Both the position numbers and the translations under genes were made by a program. Positions 8,019 to 17,024 of a stretch of 37,028 bases of DNA are shown piece by piece. Positions within the stretch are counted from its first letter, which is position 1; each line of letters begins with the position of its first letter. The notes under the pieces are model-generated. The model was not told where the DNA came from. It saw only the letters and a program-made list of their open reading frames with translations, and searched no databases. This DNA comes from Schlesneria paludicola DSM 18645 (GTDB lineage Bacteria; Planctomycetota; Planctomycetia; Planctomycetales; Planctomycetaceae): the NCBI GenBank assembly GCA_945869955.1, contig CAMBQP010000035.1, positions 1 through 37,028 of the forward strand, read 5' to 3'.

Positions 8019-9395
8019 ATGTCGCAACCTCGATTTCAACTTGATCGCCGTCAATTGCTTCAAATCGGGGCTGCGGGTGTTGTCGGAAGTGCATTACCCA
8101 TCACAGGGGGGCAATTGGTCGCTGCGACCACTGCGGCTCGGGCCAAGTCCGTTTTGCTGGTGCTGCTGAGTGGTGGTCCAAGCCAACTGGATACACTCGA
8201 TCCGAAACCGCAGGCCCCTGCAGAGATTCGTGGTGAGTTTTCTTCGATTGAAACTGCGGTTCCTGGAATTTCGATTTGTGAGCATCTGCCGAGACTGGCT
8301 CAGCAGATGGGGTACTGGTCAATCGTTCGTTCACTGGCCCACCTGGAACATAATCACCTGCTGGCCACACATGTGGCGTTGACGGGGCGTCCCACTCCAC
8401 TCCCACGGGGTGGCAGTGATCTGGATCGTGTTGAGTCTCGATTCGACTTTCCCAACTTTGCATCGGCCTTGGATGCGATTCGACCGAGGACAGATGGAAT
8501 TCCCAGTGGTGTTTCGTTACCAAACTATTTTATCGAAGGACCGCTCACGTGGCCGGGTCAGTACTCGGGGTTCCTGGGGCCGAAGCACGATCCCTGGCAG
8601 ATTAATCAGGATCCGAATGACGCTCAGTTCCGCATCGATTCATTAAGCTTACAACCAGGAGTGACTTCACCCCGGCTCCTTTCGCGGCAACGATTATTAG
8701 AGGAGCTCAATCAGAGTCCGTTGTCGCGTGCTGCAGGAGGCCGAATGAATTCTTTCGGCCAGCAACAGGAACTGGCTTTGACGCTCTTAACCTCGGATCG
8801 TGTTGCGAAAGCGTTTGAGATACAGCGGGAAGAGGCGTCTGTTCGCGAGCGCTATGGGCGCAACAAATTTGGTCAGTCGCTGCTGTTATCTCGTCGGTTA
8901 ATCGAAGCGGGGGTTCCCATCGTTCAGGCCGCGATGGGAATTGTGCAGACATGGGATACGCATGTGGATAATTGGGGGCGACTCAAGAACACCCTGTTGC
9001 CGCAGCTGGATCAGGGACTGGCAGCACTGATGGAAGACCTGGCTGTAACTGGTCAGCTTGAGCAGACCATGGTCATTGTCATGGGCGAATTCGGACGGAC
9101 TCCGCGAATTTCCAAACTTCCGGGCGAGTCGGTCCCAGGGCGTGATCACTGGGCTCATACCTATTCCGGGTTGTTTGCCGGGGCGGGAATTCGGGGAGGC
9201 CAGGTGATAGGCCAGACAGACGATATCGCAGCTTATCCAACTTCGCGTCCATGGTCACCTGCCGATGTCTGCACGACCTTGTTTCATGCATTGGGAGTCA
9301 GCGAGGATGTCTCGATTATTGATCCTCTGGGAAGACCCAATCACTTGCTCAACGGCGACGTGATCGAACCGCTGTATTCTGGACGAGTCAGTTGA
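8019..9395 (+). CDS. DUF1501 protein, Tat-exported alkaline-phosphatase-superfamily relative
   Basis: This 458-residue protein begins with a Tat-like signal (RRQLLQIGAAG near residues 10-20). It shows DUF1501 landmarks: LSGGPSQLDTLDPKP near residue 52, an ICEHLPRLAQ motif, a QTWDTHVDNW motif near 325, MGEFGRTPRI near 360 and PGRDHWAHTYS soon after. The family belongs to the alkaline phosphatase/sulfatase fold and is abundant in planctomycetes, with no proven substrate. I start at the ATG at 8019, because the 21 extra residues from 7956 precede the Arg-Arg signal without export character. It is convergent with the DUF1552 gene, with 163 bases between and no terminator hairpin that I can see. 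No PSD1/DUF1549 partner, the usual companion of DUF1501, is adjacent. Confidence 0.87.
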   Translation: MSQPRFQLDRRQLLQIGAAGVVGSALPITGGQLVAATTAARAKSVLLVLLSGGPSQLDTLDPKPQAPAEIRGEFSSIETAVPGISICEHLPRLAQQMGYWSIVRSLAHLEHNHLLATHVALTGRPTPLPRGGSDLDRVESRFDFPNFASALDAIRPRTDGIPSGVSLPNYFIEGPLTWPGQYSGFLGPKHDPWQINQDPNDAQFRIDSLSLQPGVTSPRLLSRQRLLEELNQSPLSRAAGGRMNSFGQQQELALTLLTSDRVAKAFEIQREEASVRERYGRNKFGQSLLLSRRLIEAGVPIVQAAMGIVQTWDTHVDNWGRLKNTLLPQLDQGLAALMEDLAVTGQLEQTMVIVMGEFGRTPRISKLPGESVPGRDHWAHTYSGLFAGAGIRGGQVIGQTDDIAAYPTSRPWSPADVCTTLFHALGVSEDVSIIDPLGRPNHLLNGDVIEPLYSGRVS

Positions 9396-9558
9396 GGATT
9401 GCGGTGATTTGGTGATTGATGGCAGGGGATTCCGTGAGCAATCGCAACTCGCCCCTGTCCAGGGAAACAAAGGATGTTCCTGTTTTCCACCGAATGTGCA
9501 TCGATCTGACGCAAAGAGTGTTCGCAAACCAAGTTCCAGGCCACGAACCAATCAATCG

Positions 9559-10824
9559 CTAAGTTTTCAACCCGGTAATCGTTCCTGTACTGGATCCAAA
9601 TTTATCAATTTCGAGGCCGAGATGCTGCAACATCGAAACGAATACATTTGAGAGTGGTAGGTTGTTTTTGGGGTTGAACGCCAAATGTTGGCCATGCTGG
9701 AATCCACCGCCCGCCAAAATCACCGGAAGGTTACGATAGTCGTGATTACTAGCGTTTCCAATATTGGAACTGAACAGCACCATTGTTTGATCGAGTAGTG
9801 ACGAGCCTTCCTCGCTGGCGCTACGTAGCTTCTTCAGAAATTCAGCAAATGCCTGCATTTGTGCGGTTTCAATGAGTGTTAATTCAGCGATTTTGTTGGG
9901 ATCCATGCCGTGATGCGAAAGGCTATGGTAGTCCTGTGTCACCCCGGGGATTGTTGGCACCATCAGCCCCCCTCCATTGACGAACGTGATTAGTCGTGTT
10001 GAATCGGTCTGAAGCGCGTAAAACATCATTTCGTACATGAGGCTGGCTCGTCCGATGACATCCGCAATATTGTTGATGTCGGTCGGGGGCTCGAAATTGA
10101 CGATCGGCTTCGGCTTGACATCCCATGCTTCGGCCTTCAGCAGGCGTTGCTCGGTTGCCCGAACGGCGGTGAAATACTGGTCTAGCTTATGCCGGTCTTC
10201 GGCATCGACCCGCCCCTGAAGTGCTCGTGCCTCTCCCAGAACCGAGTCCATGATGCTCTGACCATCTTTTAACCGTTGACGCTGTCGTTTTTTTTCCGCA
10301 GAGTTTCCATCCAAAAACAGGTTGCCGAAGACCTTTGAGGGCCGAGACTCAGGCGGAACCTGAACTCCATTCCGCGAAAAAGAGGATGCGATTGAACCAA
10401 ATGTGTTGAGTGTCAGACTACTAAAGCGAGTGACGGGCCCGATCGCTTCCGCCGCGAGTTGATCGATGGAGATGGAATTTTTAAAATTGGGTTGTGCGGG
10501 CCTGGGGGCAGCGGTTAACAGAGACATGTAGCCCAAATGCCCTCCTCCCCCTGCCGGGTGCGATGTTCCCGTGATGATCGTCATGTCTTGGCGAAATTCC
10601 TCCATCACACGGAGGTACGGGGTTAATTCATATTCCGGTCCCGCTGTTTTGGGGATAAAATTTTCAGGGTGCAACCCGAGATGAAGATCGATCGTCACCA
10701 TCCGGCGTTTCGGACGTTGATTGCTGGAATCCGCGGCGTACGCAGGCTGCATTGCATTGAGCAGGGGAAGAGAAACGGCAACCCCAGCCCCCTTCAAGAA
10801 TGTGCGTCGATTCAGTGGTTTCAT
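9559..10824 (-). CDS. DUF1552 Tat-signal protein
   Basis: This 421-residue protein starts with a classic Tat signal (RRTFLKGAGVAVSLPLL, residues 6-22, then an AYA cleavage site). Typical DUF1552 features follow: PENFIPKTAGPEYELTPYL, a DMTIITGTSHPAGGGGH motif near residue 90-105, ISIDQLAAEAIG, and a C-terminal DQTMVLFSSNIGNASNHDYRN followed by LAGGGFQHGQHL. The family is nearly confined to planctomycetes and Verrucomicrobia and normally sits beside DUF1592 haem proteins, as here. It lies 79 bases downstream of the DUF1592 gene in the same direction, so the two are probably one operon. It is likely periplasmic; the biochemical role is unknown. The start is supported by the Tat signal. Confidence 0.87.
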   Translation of the reverse strand: MKPLNRRTFLKGAGVAVSLPLLNAMQPAYAADSSNQRPKRRMVTIDLHLGLHPENFIPKTAGPEYELTPYLRVMEEFRQDMTIITGTSHPAGGGGHLGYMSLLTAAPRPAQPNFKNSISIDQLAAEAIGPVTRFSSLTLNTFGSIASSFSRNGVQVPPESRPSKVFGNLFLDGNSAEKKRQRQRLKDGQSIMDSVLGEARALQGRVDAEDRHKLDQYFTAVRATEQRLLKAEAWDVKPKPIVNFEPPTDINNIADVIGRASLMYEMMFYALQTDSTRLITFVNGGGLMVPTIPGVTQDYHSLSHHGMDPNKIAELTLIETAQMQAFAEFLKKLRSASEEGSSLLDQTMVLFSSNIGNASNHDYRNLPVILAGGGFQHGQHLAFNPKNNLPLSNVFVSMLQHLGLEIDKFGSSTGTITGLKT

Positions 10825-10903
10825 CGGTGATCCGTATCTCTCAAAAAAGAAGAAACATGCAAGGTTTTTGGTGCGATTCGATGGTCCATCGGAATGGGAT
10901 GGA

Positions 10904-13306
10904 TCATTTTTTTCGAAAGAGCGGACTGCGGATCACTTCGTGGATCAATGTACGAAATCCGTATCCCCTCCGTTCCACTTTTGCAACAATTTCCTGAACT
11001 GCAGCTCGATCTGAAAACCCAAGTTGTCGCCCAAGTCCATAGACCAGCAGCTTCTCTGTGAGACAGGTTGCAATTTGTTTTTTGTCTTCTAAAAGCATTT
11101 TCTTCAAATCTCGCACATCCGTGATTGTGCGATGATCGGGTGTCTTCACGCTCGACTTCACCAATCGGCCATTTCGAAATTGAACCCGTGAACCATTGAT
11201 TTCCAGTTTGACCGGTTCACCCACAGTGAGGGACCGATAATACCGGCGATAACCTCCGATGGGATCAAAGTTTTCCAATGCAATTCCAGGAGGATCAATG
11301 CGAACGTGACACGTCGCACACGATTCAACATTCCGATGTTTTTCGAGTTGCTCAAGAATGGTTGACGCACCGCGGATATCTGTATCGATCGCTGGAACAT
11401 CTGAGGGGGGAGGTGGTGTTGGTTTTCCGACGATGTTATTCAAAATCCAGTTTCCCCGTACGACAGGAGATGTGGAAGTTCCGTTTGCCAAGACTTTTAA
11501 AACGCTCCCTTGAGTCAGGACACCACCGCGGATGTTGCCGGGTGGCAGTGTCACTCGCCTGATCTGCTGACCAAAGACACCATCGAGATTGTAGTGGAGG
11601 GCCAGTCGCGAATTGAGCATCGCCCAATTAGAGTCAACGAATTCTAGCAACGACAAGTCGTGATCGAGAATCTCGGCAAAAAACGCACGTGTTTCTTCTA
11701 CGAGGTAAAAGCGGAGCATTTCGTCGAATTCGGGAAACAGTTTGGCATCAGGCTCAGTGGCGGAAAAACTCCTTAAGCCTAGCCACTGTCCGGTAAAATT
11801 TTCGATAAATCGATCTGACTTCGGGTCCTGCAAGATCCGCTCAACCTCCGTATGCAGAACCTCGGCTTGGTCCAGTTTCCCGTCGGCAGCAAGCGAGAGG
11901 AGTTGGTCATCGGGCATCGAGCTCCACAGAAAATATGCAATTCTTGAGGCGAAGGCTTCAGGGGAAATCACTCGCGGTTGCGAGAGCGGTTGTTCCAGAG
12001 ATTGCTCTTCCCGTAACAGAAATTCGGGCGCACACAGAATCGCCTGCAATCCCATAGACAACGCCTCAATAAATGAACGCCCGGATTTTAGACTGTTTTC
12101 GGTCAATTCCAGAAAAGGTTCTACTTCACCAGGAGTGGTTCGTCGCCTGAAGGCACGGGGTAAAAGTCGAGTCAAAATTGCGCGAGCATCGTCGGTGGTG
12201 CCGTTCTGCAAATCGGTATCGCCAATGAGTTTTGTACGTGCGTCTGGAGGCCAGGTTTCGAGCGGCCCCTCGATTGAGATCTCTCCGATCATTAAACCCG
12301 GCCCCTTGAAAACCTCGCCCCCTTTCCCAGTCGCCCGCAGACGGTAAGCATCGAATGAAATGTAATCGTTCTTTTTGAGAAATGATTCAAATTCAATCAC
12401 CGTCCAATCCTCAGAAGGAACAACGTCAAAGTATCCAACCAGTCGGGATATCCTCGACGCAAGCGTGTCACCCGCCTGCACCTGCATGACCAGCGGACGT
12501 TTGGATTGATACGTTTTTGCCTGAATTCGGCATCGATAAGTACCGTCTGTCTTTGCCCTGCCTGAAAGGAAAACTGACCCGTGAGTCTGCCCCTGAAAAA
12601 TGACTAAAGACTGGTCATCCAGTTTGAGAAAGAGCTTGCCCATTTGCGGAGAAAGAGCCGGCTCTTGTGAAAAAGGGATCCGCACCGAAATATGGGGAGC
12701 TTTGGGGTCGGGTTCTAAAATTTTTGTAACCAACTGATCCGACGCCTGCAAGTAGCCTAAGAGATGTTCGGTCGAAATTCCCAGTCCGTCACCGACGGTG
12801 TCAAATCCTGCGGTTTCGGAATCTTCCGGCAGTAGATCTTTTAAAGAAATATTAATCCCAAAGAGATCGCAGACGGTATTTTCGTATTCAACTCGATTTA
12901 AGCGGCGCAAAGTCGTCCGGCGATGGATCAAATCGGCATGATTCAAATCGTCACTGAGCTCAGACAGAAACTTTTGAGTCTGGACTTTACTCGGCCTCGA
13001 TTCCGATTTCGGAGGCATTTCGCGATTTGCGACTCGATCATGCACACGTGTCCAGATCGATAACAGCTCGGGGTTTTGAAGATCCGTTCCAAGCGTCTCG
13101 AGATTCAGAGCCCCTTCATGAGTTTCTTCTGAATGGCAACGGAAACAATTTTCGGACAAAAATTGTTGAGACGGTCCCGATGAAACCTCGGCCAAACACG
13201 GAGACACCAGATACGCCACCAACAGCAACAACGCTGCTTGTCGATCAAGAGCGAACGATGGAGGAATGATTCCCCCGAAAAAGGAATTGTTGATCATGGT
13301 TTCCAT
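10904..13306 (-). CDS. DUF1592-type PSD protein with two CxxCH haem motifs
   Basis: This 800-residue exported protein has a hydrophobic leader ending near residue 39. The first haem motif is NCFRCHSE at ~53-60 (PSCyt1-like). The family's domains follow in order: DUF1587-like with LLPEDSETAGFDTVGDG near 140, a β-rich carbohydrate-binding-like part (~230-340), DUF1595-like LLPRAFRRRTTPGEVE near 390, DUF1592 with LCAPEFLLREE and RIAYFLWSSMPDDQLL near 430-480 and FTGQWLGLR near 520, DUF1588 with GGVLTQGSVLK and TSPVVRGNWIL near 620, a second CATCH motif near 675, and DUF1585 with LLVYGLGRQLGFSDRA near 760. It is a planctomycete family of unknown electron-transfer or oxidative function. It is probably the first gene of an operon with the DUF1552 gene. 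Confidence 0.88.
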   Translation of the reverse strand: METMINNSFFGGIIPPSFALDRQAALLLLVAYLVSPCLAEVSSGPSQQFLSENCFRCHSEETHEGALNLETLGTDLQNPELLSIWTRVHDRVANREMPPKSESRPSKVQTQKFLSELSDDLNHADLIHRRTTLRRLNRVEYENTVCDLFGINISLKDLLPEDSETAGFDTVGDGLGISTEHLLGYLQASDQLVTKILEPDPKAPHISVRIPFSQEPALSPQMGKLFLKLDDQSLVIFQGQTHGSVFLSGRAKTDGTYRCRIQAKTYQSKRPLVMQVQAGDTLASRISRLVGYFDVVPSEDWTVIEFESFLKKNDYISFDAYRLRATGKGGEVFKGPGLMIGEISIEGPLETWPPDARTKLIGDTDLQNGTTDDARAILTRLLPRAFRRRTTPGEVEPFLELTENSLKSGRSFIEALSMGLQAILCAPEFLLREEQSLEQPLSQPRVISPEAFASRIAYFLWSSMPDDQLLSLAADGKLDQAEVLHTEVERILQDPKSDRFIENFTGQWLGLRSFSATEPDAKLFPEFDEMLRFYLVEETRAFFAEILDHDLSLLEFVDSNWAMLNSRLALHYNLDGVFGQQIRRVTLPPGNIRGGVLTQGSVLKVLANGTSTSPVVRGNWILNNIVGKPTPPPPSDVPAIDTDIRGASTILEQLEKHRNVESCATCHVRIDPPGIALENFDPIGGYRRYYRSLTVGEPVKLEINGSRVQFRNGRLVKSSVKTPDHRTITDVRDLKKMLLEDKKQIATCLTEKLLVYGLGRQLGFSDRAAVQEIVAKVERRGYGFRTLIHEVIRSPLFRKK

Positions 13307-13642
13307 GACTTTGTCTCAGCAAAACACTTCCATAAGCTTCGAATCGAGGCCACAGAAAAAAACAGAGGTGACAGCAAACAGATCGCCGTCTCAAAAATCA
13401 GACCACCAACATCGTCGATCAATCGCACCAAAACCAACTTAAGGACAACAGAGGCACAAGGACAAGCTCTTCCGGCCAATTTTAGCCACATTAATACCAT
13501 GAGGCCAGAAATTCACCGGTTAAGTGGTTGTAACAGGCCTGCCGGAATACCTTGAACAGAATGATTTCACTTGGCTAAGGGGCCAAATCACCATCGCAGG
13601 ATTGAGTATGCAAATCCCGTTCCTCTGCATCACGCTTTTGCA
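13307..13642. other. Intergenic region between folC 3' end and DUF1592 gene start
   Basis: This 336-base stretch contains only short frames with no ribosome binding sites. It probably holds the DUF1592-DUF1552 operon promoter. I see no terminator hairpin after folC. Confidence 0.4.
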
Positions 13643-15004
13643 TCAACCAGCGTCGCCAGCCTCGGCGAGGATTTTTGCTCGTAGTTCCGCAATCAGAAAA
13701 AACGAGCCTGTCACCACAATCAGATCCTCAGGTGATGCCAGCTTTCTGGCAAGATTCCATGCGGCGATGGGCGATAAGGCAAGATGCGCGGGGTTTGACG
13801 AGAGGTTTTCTGTCAGTTGACTTAATTCATCGAGTTCAACGCCTCGTGGATTATTACAATAACGTGTCAAAATCACGGTTTGGAAATGAGGTAGTAGTTG
13901 CCGAAGAATTCCGGCAATATCCTTGTCCTTCGTGGCTGCAAATATCAGAATTCGTTTTCTTTGCGGAGTCTCTTCGTAGAGCGAATTCACGAGGGCGCGT
14001 GCCGATTCCCAATTGTGGGCGGCGTCGACCAGCACGGTGGGGCGTCGTGAGATGATTTCCACGCGTGCAGGCCAAGTGACTTGTAACATTCCTGTCCGGA
14101 CTTGTTCCGCAGGAATGGTCCAGTGTTGCCGTCGAAGAGCATCAATTACCGCCAGTGCGAGGACGGCATTTCCAGCCTGATGAGAACCCCGCAGCGTGAC
14201 GGGAATCCGTGTCCAGCTCGTTTGTGCTGTGACTGCCTCAATTTCCACGTTTCCGTGCGTATCGAAACGTCGGTTTGTCAAATGAAAATCGCGGCCCATC
14301 AGACTCAGTGAGGCGTGATGCTGAGCGCAGAGACTTTCGATGACCTCAATCGCATCAGGATGGGTGGCTCCGGAAATCACCGGAACCCCCGATTTGATAA
14401 TCCCCCCTTTTTCTCCAGCAATTTGCCGAACGGTACTTCCCAGCACGTTGGTATGGTCTCGGCTGACATTTGTGATCACAGTGACCAGCGGTCGACAGAT
14501 GTTGGTCGAATCCAATCGGCCGCCGAGTCCCACCTCCAGCACTGCCAAGTCGACCTGTTGCTCGACAAAGTATTGCCAGGCAAGCGCGGTGGCCAGTTCA
14601 AATGTTGTTGGCTGCATGGGGCCGGGTTGCTTGTCCATCTCGACGAAGACGGGCATCAGACGATTGACCAGATTCAGCAGTTCCGTGGATGAAGGCTGTT
14701 GCCCGTCCACCTTCATCCGCTCTTCGAAAACATCGATATGGGGTGAGGTGTAGAGGCCGCATCGATACCCCGACGCGGTCAGCATCGCGGCGATCATCGT
14801 ACTGGTTGATCCTTTTCCTTTCGTACCGGCAACATGAATGACCGGAATTCGCAACTGAGGATTCCCCAAGAGTTCGAGCAATCGCTGCATGCGAACCAGA
14901 TTGAAATTCCTCGCCGTGTAGGACTCGGCGTGAATTCGTTCATAATTGATTCGACTCAGCAGAAATTCGATGGCTTGTTCGTAGGTCTGAAAAAGTTCCG
15001 CCAT
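13643..15004 (-). CDS. folC: Bifunctional folylpolyglutamate/dihydrofolate synthase
   Basis: This 453-residue Mur-ligase-family enzyme adds glutamate to folates in the cytoplasm, using ATP. Visible landmarks are the P-loop GTKGKGSTS at residues 60-68, LYTSPHIDVFEERM near 82-95, VLEVGLGGRLDSTN near 160, ITNVSRDHTNVLGSTV near 185 and EKGGIIKSGVPVI soon after. VDAAHNWESA near 325 is where most relatives have DGAHN. Length is normal for FolC. The ATG at 15004 is preferred: the frame extends to 15154, but the 50 extra residues are atypical and the family usually starts just before the YEQAIEFLLSRINYE segment. It follows the SDR gene by 79 bases on the same strand, so the two are probably co-transcribed. 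Confidence 0.9.
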   Translation of the reverse strand: MAELFQTYEQAIEFLLSRINYERIHAESYTARNFNLVRMQRLLELLGNPQLRIPVIHVAGTKGKGSTSTMIAAMLTASGYRCGLYTSPHIDVFEERMKVDGQQPSSTELLNLVNRLMPVFVEMDKQPGPMQPTTFELATALAWQYFVEQQVDLAVLEVGLGGRLDSTNICRPLVTVITNVSRDHTNVLGSTVRQIAGEKGGIIKSGVPVISGATHPDAIEVIESLCAQHHASLSLMGRDFHLTNRRFDTHGNVEIEAVTAQTSWTRIPVTLRGSHQAGNAVLALAVIDALRRQHWTIPAEQVRTGMLQVTWPARVEIISRRPTVLVDAAHNWESARALVNSLYEETPQRKRILIFAATKDKDIAGILRQLLPHFQTVILTRYCNNPRGVELDELSQLTENLSSNPAHLALSPIAAWNLARKLASPEDLIVVTGSFFLIAELRAKILAEAGDAG

Positions 15005-15083
15005 GTTCCAGTCCAAGTCGCAGTTCGGGCAAATTTCGCAAAAAATGACGAATTCGACCGTAATAAAGACAATTTTGACGACG

Positions 15084-15935
15084 TTATTTCGGGGCGTTTC
15101 GACGGGGGCGGAAAAAGCGAGTCGATTCCTTGACCACTCGGCGACGTGACGCAATCCGAACGAGCAGGGTCAGTAAAAAATTACGCCAACCGGGTACGAC
15201 AAATTGTCGACGGCGCGCAATTGCGTTTAATGCCGATTTCACCACGGGTTCCACCGACAGTGACGAGTGTTTTTGCAGCCAGCCGGGTGCCCCGGCGATG
15301 TCAAAAAAATTCGTACGTGTGACACCGGGACAAACCGCAGTGACGGTAATTCCACGGTCTTTCAATTCACAGTGAAGCGCTTCGCTGAAGTGCAGAACGA
15401 ACGCTTTGCTGGCGGCATAGGTCCCCATATAAGCGACTGGTTGAAACGCCGACAGGGATGAGACATTCAGAATCGCACCATGCCCCCTTTCCAGCATTGC
15501 TGGCAACAGCCGATAAGTCAGTTCCGTTAAAGCCGAAATATTGAGTCGAATCAGCTGCAGTAATCGGTCAACCTTTGCATTCTCGACTTCACCCACGACA
15601 CCAAACCCGGCATTATTCACCAGCAATTCAATGGAAATACCTTTTGCGGCAATCTCGTCCAGAATTCGCTTGGGTTCTGCGGGATCAGACAGATCGGCAA
15701 CAATGATTTCGCAACGGGTGCCATGCTTAGTGTGCAGCTCTTGAGCTAATTCGGACATCAATTCGCCACGTCGTGCTACCAACACAAGATGCATCCCTCG
15801 CGATGCGAGTTGACGCGCAAATTCGGCTCCCAAGCCCGCAGAGGCTCCGGTGACGAGTGCCCACTGATCCGCTAAGCGATTCCACACGTTCAGGCCCCCA
15901 ACCGTTTTATTGGAATGACTCACCGACCGACTCAT
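15084..15935 (-). CDS. Short-chain dehydrogenase/reductase (SDR)
   Basis: This 283-residue NAD(P)-dependent oxidoreductase is of the classical SDR type. It shows the cofactor motif TGASAGLG at 29-36, LVARRG near 52, NNAG near 107, a Ser in the LNVSSLSAF strand near 155, the catalytic YAASK near 170 and a VCPGVTRTNF motif near 200. A basic C-terminus with hydrophobic WRNFLLTLLVRIAS may associate with membrane, a pattern seen in DltE-like SDRs. The start at 15935 has no clear Shine-Dalgarno; an in-frame GTG at 15887 preceded by GGGGCC is an alternative. It is the first gene of a probable two-gene unit with folC. The substrate cannot be deduced. Confidence 0.88.
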   Translation of the reverse strand: MSRSVSHSNKTVGGLNVWNRLADQWALVTGASAGLGAEFARQLASRGMHLVLVARRGELMSELAQELHTKHGTRCEIIVADLSDPAEPKRILDEIAAKGISIELLVNNAGFGVVGEVENAKVDRLLQLIRLNISALTELTYRLLPAMLERGHGAILNVSSLSAFQPVAYMGTYAASKAFVLHFSEALHCELKDRGITVTAVCPGVTRTNFFDIAGAPGWLQKHSSLSVEPVVKSALNAIARRRQFVVPGWRNFLLTLLVRIASRRRVVKESTRFFRPRRNAPK

Positions 15936-15973
15936 TCAACGAAACGCTTGTCAACGCTTTTTCATCAAGACGA

Positions 15974-16171
15974 TTATCGTAGCACATTTTCAACGCTCAA
16001 AAAAGTCCGTATCGCTTTTGCCGGAATTCCTGCGACTGACATTGCCAGCAGGGACCGGCGATTGGTCCACAGAACGGAATCACAAATCCCCACCTTGATC
16101 GAGAATGCCACATCGATCAGGTCTGAAGAGTTCTCCGAAAATTGCCCCAGAATCGAATGTTTTTTTCTCAT
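15974..16171 (-). CDS. Possible small protein of 65 residues, unrecognised
   Basis: This minus-strand ORF starts at an ATG (16171-16169) with AAGGA about 9 bases upstream, a good ribosome binding site. The product is basic at the N-terminus (MRKKHSILG), moderately hydrophobic in the middle (IDVAFSIKVGI and LLAMSVAGIPAKAI) and matches no family I know. It sits 38 bases upstream of the SDR start on the same strand, so it could be a leader gene of that operon. It could equally be non-coding, and the open frame extending back to 16339 overlaps the GmhB gene. Evidence beyond the ribosome binding site is lacking. Confidence 0.3.
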   Translation of the reverse strand: MRKKHSILGQFSENSSDLIDVAFSIKVGICDSVLWTNRRSLLAMSVAGIPAKAIRTFLSVENVLR

Positions 16172-16204
16172 TTTTTTTGATCCTTCATTGTGGTAAGGGA
16201 GGAA

Positions 16205-16999
16205 ATGGCAATTTGTCGGACTCTTGAATTGCGAGCACGACAACAATCCGATTATCGTGATCAAAACCCAAAGCCAGGGTGGGCAGGGATCTCTGGCTGG
16301 GATCTTTTCGGCATCGCTGGTCGAGAGAAGTTGGCTCACGATTTTGACAATCTCGCGAAAGCAGGTCCTCTTTTGATTCGATCTCCGTTAACGAACTTCG
16401 ATTCCCGCTCTTTGCGGCCTGCTTTGTTTCTCGACCGAGACGGGACGGTCAATGTCGAAGTGCATTACCTGTCGCAGCCGGAGCAGTTGGAACTGCTGCC
16501 GACGGTTGCCAAAACGATTTCGGCGGTGAATGCGCTGGGGATTGCCGTCGTCATCGTGACCAATCAAGCAGGAATTGCCCGGGGATACTTTCCCGAGCAC
16601 CGTCTGCTGGCGATTCACGAACGGCTGCAGCGAATGCTGTCCGAACAAAATGCGAGGATCGATAGGATCTATTTCTGTCCACACCATCCGACCGCTGGCC
16701 AAGGGCCGTATAAAGCTGTCTGCGAATGCCGCAAGCCTCTGTCGGGCATGTTGAGGCAAGCAGCAAGTGAACTCGGGATTGATCTCAATCGCTCACTGAT
16801 GGTCGGTGACCGGGAAAGCGATCTTCAAGCAGGTGCCGGTGCGGGCTGTCAAACGGCGCTTGTGACCACGGGGTATGGCCTCGAAACCAGTGTGGCGCTC
16901 GACAGAAATTCATTGAGTCTGATCGGAGTTTATCCGACGGTTGGCGAGGCGGTTGCCGCCTGGTTGAATCCCGCTTCCAACCAAGTCGCCTCTCCCTGA
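16205..16999 (+). CDS. gmhB: D-glycero-D-manno-heptose-1,7-bisphosphate 7-phosphatase-like HAD enzyme
   Basis: This cytoplasmic HAD-IIIA phosphatase of the heptose/histidinol family has all key parts: motif I FLDRDGTVN near residues 75-83 (nucleophile Asp77, Asp79), motif II VIVTNQAGI near 115-123, the zinc loop CPHHP...C.C.RKP near 160-180, and MVGDRESDLQAGAGAG near 200-215. GmhB supplies ADP-heptose for lipopolysaccharide core. The HAD domain begins only at residue ~71. The N-terminal ~65 residues look non-conserved and AAGGGAGG lies only two bases from this ATG, so the true start may be further in, for example the TTG at 16373 (208 residues, a usual family length). It is convergent with the PQQ gene, 25 bases away. 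Substrate could also be another sugar or histidinol phosphate. Confidence 0.82.
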   Translation: MAICRTLELRARQQSDYRDQNPKPGWAGISGWDLFGIAGREKLAHDFDNLAKAGPLLIRSPLTNFDSRSLRPALFLDRDGTVNVEVHYLSQPEQLELLPTVAKTISAVNALGIAVVIVTNQAGIARGYFPEHRLLAIHERLQRMLSEQNARIDRIYFCPHHPTAGQGPYKAVCECRKPLSGMLRQAASELGIDLNRSLMVGDRESDLQAGAGAGCQTALVTTGYGLETSVALDRNSLSLIGVYPTVGEAVAAWLNPASNQVASP

Positions 17000-17024
17000 G
17001 CAATCTCACGATTTTCCGCAAGTT

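Noticed and set aside
11742..12347. 201-codon open frame antisense to the DUF1592 gene
   Set aside because: It is fully inside a well-supported gene with family motifs on the other strand, has no ribosome binding site and shows a codon-shadow composition.
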